DNA from: Mycobacterium sp. E796
GTDB lineage: Bacteria > Actinomycetota > Actinomycetes > Mycobacteriales > Mycobacteriaceae
DNA length: 37,833 bases
Assembly: GCF_001672815.1 (NCBI RefSeq)
Contig: NZ_LZKK01000103.1
Coordinates: 1 to 37,833 of the forward strand
Direction: 5' to 3'
Shown one piece after another: positions 29,584-37,698 of the stretch. The translations under genes and the position numbers were made by a program. Below the pieces are notes generated by a model that did not search any database, was not told the origin of the DNA, and worked only from the letters and a program-made list of their open reading frames with translations. Within the stretch, counting starts at the first letter, position 1. Each line of letters starts with the position of its first letter.

Positions 29584-30468
29584 TCAGGCGGCGTCGAGGA
29601 ATTGATTCACCGCCTGGACAAATTCCGTGGGGCGATCGCGCACAAGCCAGTGCCCACAAGGCTCGAGGACCCGCACCCGTCCGTCCTGGACGAGTCGCGA
29701 GGCGCGAATCGAATCGGCCACCGGCACAAGCCTGTCGTCGCGCCCGGCCAGTACCAGCGTCCTGGCCGTGATGCGCGGCAGCCTGGACACCAGCGACAGG
29801 CCCTCCGGTCCTGCGCCGAACGCCCATCGTTGCGTGGCGGCGAACGCTTCGCCCGCATGCGGGAGCTTGCCACTGATGACAACCGCGTCGATCAAGTCGT
29901 CGGACAGCGCCGAGGCGTTCTTCATGCCGAGGCTGGCGCGCAACTGCGCGCGAACAAGCCCGCGCCCCAGGCTCACCGCGAGCTCGTTCATCCGCTTTCC
30001 CAGTCCTGGATGGTGGGCGACCCATTCGGCGGTGCGCATGAACTTGTACTTCTCAGTGATGCCGCCAGGATTGATCGCGACGACGCGGCGTACTACATCG
30101 GGGCGGGTGATGGCCATCTCGAGCGCGATCCAACCCCCGAGCGACAACCCCCCGAGATCCACGCGATCGAAGCCGTAGGCGCGAATCAGGTCGGCGACCC
30201 AGTCGCCGTACCACGGGATGGAAAACGACGACTCCGGAAACTCGGTTTCGCCGTATCCCGGGAGGTCGGGAGCGATGACGCGCCGGCGCTCGCCGAGCAC
30301 AACCAGCGCCGAACCAAACGACACCAGCGCCGAGTCGACGCCACCGCCGTGCAGCAGGATCAGCGGTGTGACGTCATTGTGGGGATCGACCTCGAACACC
30401 CGCGTGCGGATGCCCTGAACAGTGATGTCACGCGCATCGACCCCGGCGGGAACACGCAGGGCCTTCAC
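29584..30468 (-). CDS. Alpha/beta hydrolase, Ser nucleophile
   Basis: 294 residues. Motifs: LILLHGGGVDSAL (oxyanion region), VIAPDLPGYGETEFPES, nucleophile elbow DLGGLSLGGWIALEMA, acid in VLAGRDDRLVPVADS and His in LEPCGHWLVRDRP. The cap (YKFMRTAEWVAHHPGLGKRM) is helical. It resembles meta-cleavage-product and general ester hydrolases; the substrate is unknown. Its ATG overlaps the stop of the nitroreductase by 4 bp (30465-30468), so the two form an operon. Part of its C-terminal DNA resembles 28610-28680. Confidence 0.85.
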   Translation of the reverse strand: MKALRVPAGVDARDITVQGIRTRVFEVDPHNDVTPLILLHGGGVDSALVSFGSALVVLGERRRVIAPDLPGYGETEFPESSFSIPWYGDWVADLIRAYGFDRVDLGGLSLGGWIALEMAITRPDVVRRVVAINPGGITEKYKFMRTAEWVAHHPGLGKRMNELAVSLGRGLVRAQLRASLGMKNASALSDDLIDAVVISGKLPHAGEAFAATQRWAFGAGPEGLSLVSRLPRITARTLVLAGRDDRLVPVADSIRASRLVQDGRVRVLEPCGHWLVRDRPTEFVQAVNQFLDAA

Positions 30469-30998
30469 ACTCGCGCGCGTTGCGCCGATGGGACGAGCCG
30501 TTCCGCGGCCTCGTCCGTGCTTTGGTGCAGCCAGACAAACTCATGGATTCCGGCCAATCGCAACATGATCTGTGATCCGATCGGCCACGACCGCATGGGC
30601 TCGCGCCCGGAAATGAGCTCGGGGCGCTCCAGCTGATACGTGCGACCCCGCCAGTTAAGCGTGCCTACCCCGGCGGCCAGCAGGTTCCGGTACCAGTCCG
30701 TCTGCGGGCCGTAACCCAGCGGCAGCAGGAATCCGTCACCGTATGGATTCGTGCCGAGTGGCGTCTGGTAGACGCGACCGCTGCGGCGCCCCACATGGGT
30801 CAGCAGTCCCCAGGAGGTTCGCTTGGTGCCCGCGATGTTGCGGGTCATGCCGTTGTAGGTGGTCAGGAACTTCTTGAACCAGGCCCGGTCGAACAGCACC
30901 CGTCGGTTGCGTCGCACGATCCTTGGCATCAGCACCAACCAGGTCAGGACGAGACCGCCAACGACGGAAGCGGCAAGGACTCGCGGCCGAACAGTCAT
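30465..30998 (-). CDS. Deazaflavin-dependent nitroreductase-family (Ddn-like) protein
   Basis: 177 residues from ATG 30998 (GGAGGTACTC site). An N-terminal hydrophobic segment VLAASVVGGLVLTWLVL may be a membrane anchor, then the F420-binding beta-barrel family pattern: TSWGLLTHVGRRSGRVYQTPLGT, GDGFLLPLGYGPQTDWYRNL, GTLNWRGRTYQLERPELI. These oxidoreductases use coenzyme F420H2; mycobacterial members reduce quinones and nitro-drugs. The downstream hydrolase is coupled by 4-bp overlap. A DosR-like box lies 51 bp before the start, consistent with hypoxic expression as for several mycobacterial nitroreductases. Confidence 0.85.
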   Translation of the reverse strand: MTVRPRVLAASVVGGLVLTWLVLMPRIVRRNRRVLFDRAWFKKFLTTYNGMTRNIAGTKRTSWGLLTHVGRRSGRVYQTPLGTNPYGDGFLLPLGYGPQTDWYRNLLAAGVGTLNWRGRTYQLERPELISGREPMRSWPIGSQIMLRLAGIHEFVWLHQSTDEAAERLVPSAQRARV

Positions 30999-31048
30999 GA
31001 GTACCTCCTTCGGCCTCAAGCTAACGCCCGGCACGCGGGGGCACGCCA

Positions 31049-31063
31049 GGGGCGAAAGTCCTC
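31049..31063 (-). promoter_or_regulatory. DosR-box-like site before the nitroreductase operon
   Basis: On the minus strand GAGGACTTTCGCCCC matches the dormancy consensus well and is 51 bp upstream of ATG 30998. The following CTGGCG is shared with 28752-28767. DosR control is an inference. Confidence 0.5.
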
Positions 31064-31112
31064 CAGCGCACCACGGCTTTTCTTGGCTTGTCTTGCCGCC
31101 GGGACTCTTTCG

Positions 31113-31445
31113 CTACACCAGCTGAGCGACCGTCGTCACGACGATGAGCACCAGCACGGCGGCCCCGATGCTGTACACCTGCCGGCGCGGGGTGATGCGC
31201 GCCGGCAGTGGCTGCCGCTGCAGCGTGCGCTGGCGTCGCACCGCGATCAGGTAGGTGCCCAGCGCGACGGCCGCGGCCAGAAGGGCGGGGATCAACTGCC
31301 ACGGCCCGACGGGGCCGTGCAGGTTCCTGACCATCAGCAGCGCGCCGTTGGCAAGGAACGCGAAAGCCGTCCGCGTCCACGCCAGGGTCGTCCGGTCGGC
31401 CGGCTCGTTAGCCCGCGGACGGACCGTCGGCGTCGCGTCGCTCAA
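31113..31445 (-). CDS. DUF202 (YidH-like) membrane protein 2
   Basis: 110 residues. The DUF202 motif [20 protein letters not shown] (R-T-x-L-A-W-x-R-T-x) begins at about residue 19. Hydrophobic segments [32 protein letters not shown] and [20 protein letters not shown] make three membrane helices. Members occur in pairs, as here, and probably form a small inner-membrane complex; activity unknown. The ATG overlaps the stop of the upstream paralogue by 4 bp. Confidence 0.85.
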   Translation of the reverse strand: MSDATPTVRPRANEPADRTTLAWTRTAFAFLANGALLMVRNLHGPVGPWQLIPALLAAAVALGTYLIAVRRQRTLQRQPLPARITPRRQVYSIGAAVLVLIVVTTVAQLV

Positions 31446-31795
31446 CCCATGACCGCCTTGGCGATCACCAGCCCGATCGCGACCAGCCCCACCACGCTGA
31501 GGCCCACCGCGAGGTAGGCCGGGGTGGGATGGCGGGGCAGCGGATCGCCGTGTCGCATGGCGACATCCGCCTGCCGCCAGCGCACCAGACCCATTCCGCT
31601 GGTGAGGGTCGCCAGCACGGCGAGCCCGATGCCGAGTGCGCGCCGCGCCCCGGGCACGGTCAGTTCGGGAACCAGCTGGACCAGGGCGACCGCCGCGGCG
31701 AGCAGACCCAGCGCGGTGCGCTGCCAGGCCAGGAAGGTTCGCTCGTTGGCGAAGGTGAAGCGGTAGTCGGGCTCGCTCTCGTCAGGTTCGGCCAC
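31442..31795 (-). CDS. DUF202 (YidH-like) membrane protein 1
   Basis: 117 residues with [26 protein letters not shown], the DUF202 motif RTFLAWQRT. Three membrane helices ([53 protein letters not shown]). It is the first gene of a two-gene operon with the related 31113-31445 gene and starts 58 bp from the divergent HAD gene. The two differ enough to be old paralogues rather than a recent duplication. Confidence 0.85.
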   Translation of the reverse strand: MAEPDESEPDYRFTFANERTFLAWQRTALGLLAAAVALVQLVPELTVPGARRALGIGLAVLATLTSGMGLVRWRQADVAMRHGDPLPRHPTPAYLAVGLSVVGLVAIGLVIAKAVMG

Positions 31796-31853
31796 GAACT
31801 AACCGCCTCGGCATGGATGGTCAAGCGTTTCGACGTCGCAGATTTTAACCTGC

Positions 31854-32561
31854 ATGATGAGGCTTGTGGTTAAGGCGCTGTTGTTCGACGTGCAGGGCAC
31901 GGCGACGGATTTTCATTCGACCGTGTGCGACGAGGCGGCGCGGATCAGCGCGGGCCGGCACCCTCAGGCCGACTGGGGCGACTTTGTGCGGCGTTGGCGC
32001 GCAGGCTACTTCGCGGCGTTGGACGATGCGCAGGGCAGTGGCTGGGTCCCCGTGCACTCGGTATATCGGCGCGCTTTGGATGCCGTCCTGGACGACGGCG
32101 GCATCGCGGGCTTCTCGGACGCCGAGCGCGACGAGCTCACCCTGGCCTGGCAGCGGTTGCGGCCATGGCCGGACGTGGTGCCCGGGCTGACGCGGTTGAA
32201 GCGCTTGTACACACTGGCCACTCTGTCGAACGCCGACGTGTCAGCGGTGGTCAACATCTCCAAGCGTGCGGGACTGCCCTGGGACGCGATCTTCGCCGCC
32301 GAGATGGCCGGGGTGTTCAAGCCCGACCCGGCGATCTATCGCATGGCCGCGACCTACCTCGGCCTGCAGCCCGCTGAGATCATGATGGTGGCCAGCCACA
32401 AGTACGACATCCGCGCGGCGGGCGGGCTGGGTTTTGCGACGGCCTTCGTCGCGCGCCCGCTGGAGTTCGGGGCCGACGGCGACGCCGACGTGGCCTACTC
32501 CGACGAGTTCGACGTCAACGCGTCCGACTTCCTGGACCTGGCAGCACAACTGGGCTGCTAG
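31854..32561 (+). CDS. HAD-family hydrolase, haloacid dehalogenase type II-like
   Basis: 235 residues. HAD motif I is ALLFDVQGTATDF (nucleophile Asp, with VQ in place of AY/VF), motif II LATLSNADVSAV (Ser/Thr-Asn), Lys in GVFKPDPAIY and motif IV in MVASHKYDIRAAGGLG. The cap (QADWGDFVRRWRAGYFAALD) matches S-2-haloacid dehalogenases. Whether it removes halides or phosphate cannot be decided; the motif-I Gln is unusual. ATG 31854 or 31857 are both possible starts. It converges with the NTF2-like gene 8 bp past its stop. Confidence 0.85.
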   Translation: MMRLVVKALLFDVQGTATDFHSTVCDEAARISAGRHPQADWGDFVRRWRAGYFAALDDAQGSGWVPVHSVYRRALDAVLDDGGIAGFSDAERDELTLAWQRLRPWPDVVPGLTRLKRLYTLATLSNADVSAVVNISKRAGLPWDAIFAAEMAGVFKPDPAIYRMAATYLGLQPAEIMMVASHKYDIRAAGGLGFATAFVARPLEFGADGDADVAYSDEFDVNASDFLDLAAQLGC

Positions 32562-32569
32562 CGGCCGGT

Positions 32570-33109
32570 CTATGCGGAAGTCAGTGCGGGGTCCGGCTTT
32601 TCCGACGACATGGACAGGAAGCCGCGCACGCAGCGCGCGGCGAGCAACCAGTTGCCCGGTTTCTTCATGTCCAGCCCGCCCAGCAGCTGCTTGATCATGG
32701 TCAGCGTGTCGAAGTAAATGCGTTCGCAGACAAGCGTTTCGGTTTCGTCGAAAACGAAGTAGGCGGTCATCCGGACCCGGAAGCGGCTGCCGGTGGGCGG
32801 GACCTTGCCGAGATATCCGCGGTGGGTGCCCATCAGCCAGAACTCGACGATCACCGCGTCGGCGCTATGCCGCAGCGCGATGATCTCGTGGTCCTGATCG
32901 GGGAACGCGGTCCGCGTATAGACGTAGTAGCCGCGCACCGCCTCGTCGCCGTCGTGGACGATCATCTGCGGGATCAGCTCGTAGCGCGGGTGCGGGAAGG
33001 TCGCCAGCACGTCGTCCCAGGCCTGGCGGACCTCGTCGTGAAAGTGGTCGAGCACCAGCTTCTCGCGGGCGGCCAGCACGTCGGGGGAGGGAAACGCGGG
33101 AATGGTCAC
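32570..33109 (-). CDS. NTF2/SnoaL-like cone-fold protein
   Basis: 179 residues. N-terminal helices (LVLDHFHDEVRQAWDDVLATF), then MIVHDGDEAVRGYYVYTR, IIALRHSADAVIVEFWLMGTHRG and SRFRVRMTAYFVFDETETLVCERIYFDTLTMIKQL give the alpha+beta cone of SnoaL-like ester cyclases and NTF2-like enzymes; His and Asp in RHS/EFW and the final Y-F-D fit the active pocket. The substrate is probably small and lipophilic. It lies downstream of cyp124 on the same strand but the 20-bp-arm hairpin separates them. Confidence 0.75.
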   Translation of the reverse strand: MTIPAFPSPDVLAAREKLVLDHFHDEVRQAWDDVLATFPHPRYELIPQMIVHDGDEAVRGYYVYTRTAFPDQDHEIIALRHSADAVIVEFWLMGTHRGYLGKVPPTGSRFRVRMTAYFVFDETETLVCERIYFDTLTMIKQLLGGLDMKKPGNWLLAARCVRGFLSMSSEKPDPALTSA

Positions 33110-33130
33110 GTCGGTGAGCCTATGGCGCGC

Positions 33131-33188
33131 CGAGCAGACGCAAAAGCCCCCGACACGCCGTGCGGGAAGGGGCTTTTGCGTCTGCTCG
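33131..33188. terminator. Hairpin with perfect 20-bp arms
   Basis: CGAGCAGACGCAAAAGCCCC (33131-33150) pairs base for base with 33169-33188 around an 18-nt loop. It sits between the cyp124 stop (33200) and the NTF2-like start (33109). The arm contains AAAA/TTTT but no terminal U-run. It should stop transcription from cyp124 or belong to a dispersed palindrome family. Confidence 0.7.
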
Positions 33189-33199
33189 CGGTAGGGACA

Positions 33200-34495
33200 T
33201 CAGCTCCTTGGCGTCCACGCGACCGGCAGCCTCTTGATGCCGTGGATGAATTGCGACAGCAGCATCGAGGGTTCCTCGACCGCGACGATGTCGGGAATCT
33301 CGCGGCGCAATTCGTCGAAGACGACCCGGATCTCGCGGCGGGCCAGGTTGGCGCCCAGGCAGAAATGGGCGCCGCCGCCGCCGAAGCCGAGATGCGGGTT
33401 GGGATCGCGGGCCACGTCGAACATCCACGGGTTGGCGAACTTTGACTCGTCGCGGTTGGCCGAGTTGTACCAAAGCGCGGCCTTGTCGCCGGCCGCCAAC
33501 TTGACTCCGCTCAGCTCGGTGTCGCGGGTCACGGTGCGCCGCATGTAGACCACCGGGGAGGCCCACCGCACGATCTCCTCGACGGCGGTGGGGGCCAGGC
33601 CTTCGTAGTTGGCCCACCACTTCTCCCGCTCGTCGGGGTAGCGCGACAGCGCGAGCACACCGTGGCTGATCGCGTTGCGCGTCGTCTCGTTGCCGGCGAC
33701 GACCAGCAGGATGAAGAACGACGCGATCTCCTGCGATGTCAGCCGCTCGCCGTCGACCTCGGCCTCCACCAGGCTCGTCGTCAGGTCGTCGTGGTGGTTG
33801 ACGCGGCGATCCTCGGCCAGCGCGGCGGCATAGGCGCCGATGTCCATCGAAACCTGCGTGAACTCCCCGAAATCGGTCGACAGGTCGGGGTCACCGAACC
33901 CGAGAATGACGTTGGTCCAATGGAATACGCGCTGATGGTCCTCCTCGGGGATGCCCATCATGTCGCAGATGATCTGCAGCGGCAGCGGCCCGGCGAGCTC
34001 GCTGACCAGATCGGCCTCGCCGTCGGGATGATTGGCGATCAGCGACGACACCAGCCGGTGCGCCCGCTCGCGCACCGAAGCCTCGATGCGCGCCACCACC
34101 TTCGGGGTGAACGCGCGGCTGACGATCGAGCGCAGCCGCTGGTGCCGGGGATCGTCGGTCACGATCATCGAGCCGAAATACTCGGCCAGTTCGGGCATCT
34201 GGTCGCCGATGGTGATGCCGCCGGCGGAGCTGAAGATGTCGGGATGGCGGCTGGCGTAGTGCACGTCGTCGTGCTTGGTCAGCGCCCAATACCCATTGCC
34301 GGCCTCGAACCCTTCGTACTTGACCGCCGGCCAGAACGACAGCGGCGCCTCGCGGCGCAGGGTGGCAAAGGCGCCGTCGCGGTAGTCGTCGTCGTACCCC
34401 CAGAACTCGAGCGACTCGAGATGAATGTCGGCCAGCGGGATCTCGGGCGGCGGCGCCCCGTTCGCGCGAGTCGCGATGCCTGTCTTGAGTGACAC
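33200..34495 (-). CDS. cyp124: Cytochrome P450 CYP124 (methyl-branched lipid omega-hydroxylase)
   Basis: 431 residues, close to M. tuberculosis CYP124A1 (Rv2266) along its whole length, for example ELAEYFGSMIVTDDPRHQRL and LPLQIICDMMGIPEEDHQR. Conserved P450 features: I-helix VVAGNETTRNAISHG (oxygen-activation Thr), ExxR in VEEIVRWASP and the haem-ligand loop GFGGGGAHFCLGANLARREI with the Cys. CYP124 hydroxylates the omega position of methyl-branched fatty lipids, isoprenoids and cholesterol side chains. Start GTG 34495 (SLKTGIATRANGAPPPEIPL, like the homologue). An MmpS-like gene lies 13 bp upstream, probably the same operon. Confidence 0.95.
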   Translation of the reverse strand: MSLKTGIATRANGAPPPEIPLADIHLESLEFWGYDDDYRDGAFATLRREAPLSFWPAVKYEGFEAGNGYWALTKHDDVHYASRHPDIFSSAGGITIGDQMPELAEYFGSMIVTDDPRHQRLRSIVSRAFTPKVVARIEASVRERAHRLVSSLIANHPDGEADLVSELAGPLPLQIICDMMGIPEEDHQRVFHWTNVILGFGDPDLSTDFGEFTQVSMDIGAYAAALAEDRRVNHHDDLTTSLVEAEVDGERLTSQEIASFFILLVVAGNETTRNAISHGVLALSRYPDEREKWWANYEGLAPTAVEEIVRWASPVVYMRRTVTRDTELSGVKLAAGDKAALWYNSANRDESKFANPWMFDVARDPNPHLGFGGGGAHFCLGANLARREIRVVFDELRREIPDIVAVEEPSMLLSQFIHGIKRLPVAWTPRS

Positions 34496-34508
34496 GGTTG
34501 GGCCGCTA

Positions 34509-34856
34509 TCAGTGCGTGCACACGGTTCTGGCCGGCGTCCCCGTCGTCGCCGTCGCGTCGCTGACCACGTTGCCGTCGAGCTTGATCTTGCACGAGATGG
34601 GACCCGGCCCCTGGGCGCTGATCACGAACACCTCGCCGCCGTAACCGGTGAACTGCGTCGACCAGGGCAGCGTGGCGTTCACCGCGTGCAGCTGACCGTT
34701 GTCGGTTTGATACGAGATGTATTCGGCGATGGCCGGGCCGCTCACCTCGTAGGTGACCCTGGGGTTCTCGGGCCCGGCGTTGGCGACGCCGCACCCGGTT
34801 GCGAGCCCGACGCCGATCGCCAACAGGATCGACGGCCCGCGCAGATGACTGGTCAT
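34509..34856 (-). CDS. MmpS-like lipoprotein
   Basis: 115 residues with a lipoprotein signal (SILLAIGVGLATGCGVANAG; lipobox LATGC, Cys22). The mature part RVTYEVSGPAIAEYISYQTD, TLPWSTQFTGYGGEVFVISA and ISCKIKLDGNVV is the MmpS beta-sandwich pattern, including YEV.GP, LPWS and the C-x-I-x-x-D-G motif. MmpS proteins assist MmpL lipid exporters; no MmpL gene is in the window. The classical MmpS have a transmembrane anchor instead of a lipobox, so this is a variant. It precedes cyp124 by 13 bp on the same strand. Confidence 0.8.
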   Translation of the reverse strand: MTSHLRGPSILLAIGVGLATGCGVANAGPENPRVTYEVSGPAIAEYISYQTDNGQLHAVNATLPWSTQFTGYGGEVFVISAQGPGPISCKIKLDGNVVSDATATTGTPARTVCTH

Positions 34857-34951
34857 GGTTTCACATCGTGTACCACAAACATCGCCTGGTCTAGATGCCG
34901 ACCGCGGCCATGCTTAGGGTGAACCGGGGGCTGATGCTCAGGAAGGTGTGT

Positions 34952-36037
34952 ATGTCGGGACACGAGCCAAAGCGCGTGGTGGTTTGGGGCACCGGATTCG
35001 TCGGCAGCATGGTGATCGCCGAGATCGTCAAGCATCCGCTGTTCGAGTTGGTGGGTGTCGGCGTCAGCAACCCCAACAAGATCGGCCGCGACGTCGGCGA
35101 CATCTGCGGGCTGCCGGAACCGATCGGCATCATCGCGACCGACGACGTCGACGCGCTGATCGCGCTGCGCCCCGACGCGCTGGTGCACTACGGCCCGACG
35201 GCCATGCACGCCGACGCCAACATCGCGCTGATCACGCGGTTCCTGCGGGCCGGCATCGACGTCTGCTCGACCGCGATGACGCCGTGGGTCTGGCCGACCA
35301 TGCACCTCAACCCGCCCAACTGGATCGAGCCCATCACCGAGGCATGTGAGCTTGGCGGATCGTCGTGCTTCACCACCGGCATCGACCCCGGTTTCGCCAA
35401 CGACCTGTTTCCCATGACCCTGATGGGCGTCTGCTCGGAGGTGCGCCGCGTCCGCGCCTCGGAGCTGCTGGACTACACAAACTACGAGGGCGACTACGAG
35501 GTCGAGATGGGCATCGGTCGTGAGCCCGAGTTCAGCCCGATGCTGGAGAATCCCAGCGTGCTGATCTTCGCGTGGGGCGCGACCGTGCCGATGATCGCGC
35601 ACGCGGCGGGCATCATGCTCGACGAGATCACCACCACCTGGGACAAGTGGGTGACGCCCACCGAGCGCACGACGGCCAAGGGTGTGATCAAGCCCGGGCA
35701 CGTCGCCGCCGTCCGGTTCACCATCAACGGCATCTACAAGGGCGAGACGCGCATCCAGCTCGAACACGTCAACCGGATCGGGAACGACGCCGCCCCCGAC
35801 TGGCCGTCGGGCCACGACAACGACGTCTACCGCGTGGACATCGAAGGCACCCCGAGCATCTTCCAGGAGACCGCGTTCCGGTTCACCGACGGCTCGGGCC
35901 GGGACGCGGCCACCGCCGGGTGTCTGGCCACCGGGATGCGGGCGCTCAACGCCGTGCCTGCGGTCAACGACCTGCGCCCGGGCTGGGTCACCCCGCTCGA
36001 CCTTCCCCTGATCGCCGGGGCCGGCTCCATTCGCTGA
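34952..36037 (+). CDS. Rossmann-fold oxidoreductase (dihydrodipicolinate reductase/diaminopentanoate-dehydrogenase-like)
   Basis: 361 residues from ATG 34952 (GGAAGG site, 5-6 bases upstream; ATG 34934 is a longer alternative). N-terminal NAD(P) motif VVVWGTGFVGSMVIAEIV, then VGVGVSNPNKIGRDVGDI. The middle DVCSTAMTPWVWPTMHLNPP and CFTTGIDPGFANDLFPMTL are typical of mycobacterial proteins annotated as dihydrodipicolinate reductase-like. The C-terminal half is an alpha+beta substrate domain. It is divergent from the MmpS/cyp124 operon. The true substrate in mycobacteria is not established. Confidence 0.82.
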   Translation: MSGHEPKRVVVWGTGFVGSMVIAEIVKHPLFELVGVGVSNPNKIGRDVGDICGLPEPIGIIATDDVDALIALRPDALVHYGPTAMHADANIALITRFLRAGIDVCSTAMTPWVWPTMHLNPPNWIEPITEACELGGSSCFTTGIDPGFANDLFPMTLMGVCSEVRRVRASELLDYTNYEGDYEVEMGIGREPEFSPMLENPSVLIFAWGATVPMIAHAAGIMLDEITTTWDKWVTPTERTTAKGVIKPGHVAAVRFTINGIYKGETRIQLEHVNRIGNDAAPDWPSGHDNDVYRVDIEGTPSIFQETAFRFTDGSGRDAATAGCLATGMRALNAVPAVNDLRPGWVTPLDLPLIAGAGSIR

Positions 36038-36129
36038 CGCGGTTATACAGCTGACGCACAGCATGCACAGAGAGTGGCTATAGGTTCCCCCGGCACGATT
36101 AGCCGTGCTGCTGAAGTGGGGATTGATAC

Positions 36130-37698
36130 ATGGTCGATAGGGTGAGGCCCGCGCTGGGCCTGTCAATTGGTTCCACCAACCTCGCGGCCGCGACCGCCAA
36201 TCTCGTAATCACGCGCAAGCCGGTCGTCACTCTCTATCGCGAACGCCCGCCCGAGGTGGGCGTACCCTCGGAAAACCCTCGACTCGACGAGCCGGGCGTG
36301 GTCATCACCGGTTTCGTGGACCGGGTCGCGGATCCGGTGGGAATCCGGGCCGCCGACGGCTCGGTGCACCGCGGCGGCGCGTTGATCGCCGACGCTATGC
36401 GCGCCCTGGCATACGCGGCCACGGGCGGGCGTCCGTTGCCCGAAAACATCGCGGTGACCTATCCCGCCCATTGGTCCGACAACTCCGTGCACGCCCTGGG
36501 CGCCGCGCTGGGCGGCGTCTCCGAATGGGCGGATCCCGCGCGGCCGCTGGTGCTGATCCCCGATGCCGCCGCGACCTTGTTCGCGGTACGGGCCAACCCG
36601 GGCATCCCCGCGCGCGGCACCGTGGCCGTGTGCGATTTCGGCGGCAGCGGGGCCAGCATCACGCTGATGGACGCCGCCGGCAACTACCAGGCCCTGGCGC
36701 CGACCGTGCGCTATCCCGACTTTTCGGGCGACATGATCGACCAGGCGCTGCTGACCGTCGTCATGGCCGACGCGCCGAGCGTCGGCTCGCTGAGCCCGCT
36801 GCGCAGCGGGTGCCGCGGCGCCAAGGAGCAGCTCTCGTCGACGACGGTGACTTCCCTGGCCGTCAGCGACATCCGGCTCACCCGAAACGAACTCGAGGAC
36901 GCCATCCGCCAGCCGCTGACCAACTTCGTGGCGGTGCTGGATGAGGCATTGCGGCGCAACGGGATTCGCGATCTGACCGCGGTGGTTTCGGTGGGCGGCG
37001 GGGCGAACATCCCGGCGGTCACCACGACGCTGTCGGGACATTTCCGGGTGCCGGTCATCACGACGCCGCAGCCCCAGCTGACCGCGGCAATCGGGGCCGC
37101 GCTGCGGGTCGCGCCGGGGCCGGTGGATGACACCGCGACCGCGCTGATTCCGGCCGCGCCGGCGACGGCACCGGCTCCTGCGATGGCGACGGCGACGGCG
37201 ACCGCGCGAGCCTGGCCGGGTCGTCGTGGCGCTGGGACCGCGACGGCCGAGGCGCCCTCGCCCGGGACGGCGCCCGCGATGGCCTGGTCGGCCACCGGCG
37301 CCGGCCCTACGTTCGCGAGCCCGGCGCCGAAGTCCGAGCAAGCCTCCGAGGAACCGGCGGTCGCGCCCGCGGAATTCCAGAAGTCCGTCTGGCGGCGATT
37401 GGCCCCGTTGATGGTCATCGGCGCCTTGCTGGCGCTCCTGCTGGTGGGCGCCGCTTTGGCGATCGGCCTGGGGTCCAGCAGCAAGCCCGCGCCGGCGCCG
37501 GCCGGCAACACCACGCCAGCATCCCCGGCGCCCTCGTCGGCGCCGCCCACCCCGGTGACCCAGCCGCCGGGTGCGCCCCATCCGCCCGGACCGCCGGCGC
37601 CACCGGCGCCGCCGTCGCCATTGATGCCACCGTGCGGGGTGCTCCCGCCGTCGCCGCCAATCCCGCCTTGGCCGCCGTTGCCGCCGAAGCCGCCGTAG
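36130..37698 (+). CDS. Hsp70-like actin-fold protein with membrane segment and proline-rich tail
   Basis: 522 residues. The N-terminal ATPase half has phosphate-1 PALGLSIGSTNLAAATA, phosphate-2 VAVCDFGGSGASITLMD and the adenosine motif VVSVGGGANIPAVTT, as in Hsp70. No substrate-binding domain or EEVD end follows; instead there is an Ala/Pro-rich linker (350-415), a membrane helix LMVIGALLALLLVGAALAIG (about 425-445) and a proline-rich outside tail ending PPWPPLPPKPP. It parallels proline-rich Rv2264c of M. tuberculosis, which sits near cyp124 there. The role may be cell-wall related sensing. The tail is antisense to PGRS-like coding, so its real end could lie nearer 37500. Confidence 0.8.
   Translation: MVDRVRPALGLSIGSTNLAAATANLVITRKPVVTLYRERPPEVGVPSENPRLDEPGVVITGFVDRVADPVGIRAADGSVHRGGALIADAMRALAYAATGGRPLPENIAVTYPAHWSDNSVHALGAALGGVSEWADPARPLVLIPDAAATLFAVRANPGIPARGTVAVCDFGGSGASITLMDAAGNYQALAPTVRYPDFSGDMIDQALLTVVMADAPSVGSLSPLRSGCRGAKEQLSSTTVTSLAVSDIRLTRNELEDAIRQPLTNFVAVLDEALRRNGIRDLTAVVSVGGGANIPAVTTTLSGHFRVPVITTPQPQLTAAIGAALRVAPGPVDDTATALIPAAPATAPAPAMATATATARAWPGRRGAGTATAEAPSPGTAPAMAWSATGAGPTFASPAPKSEQASEEPAVAPAEFQKSVWRRLAPLMVIGALLALLLVGAALAIGLGSSSKPAPAPAGNTTPASPAPSSAPPTPVTQPPGAPHPPGPPAPPAPPSPLMPPCGVLPPSPPIPPWPPLPPKPP

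Noticed and set aside
36163..37581. 472-aa minus-strand frame opposite the Hsp70-like gene
   Set aside because: Arginine/glycine-rich shadow without domain motifs.
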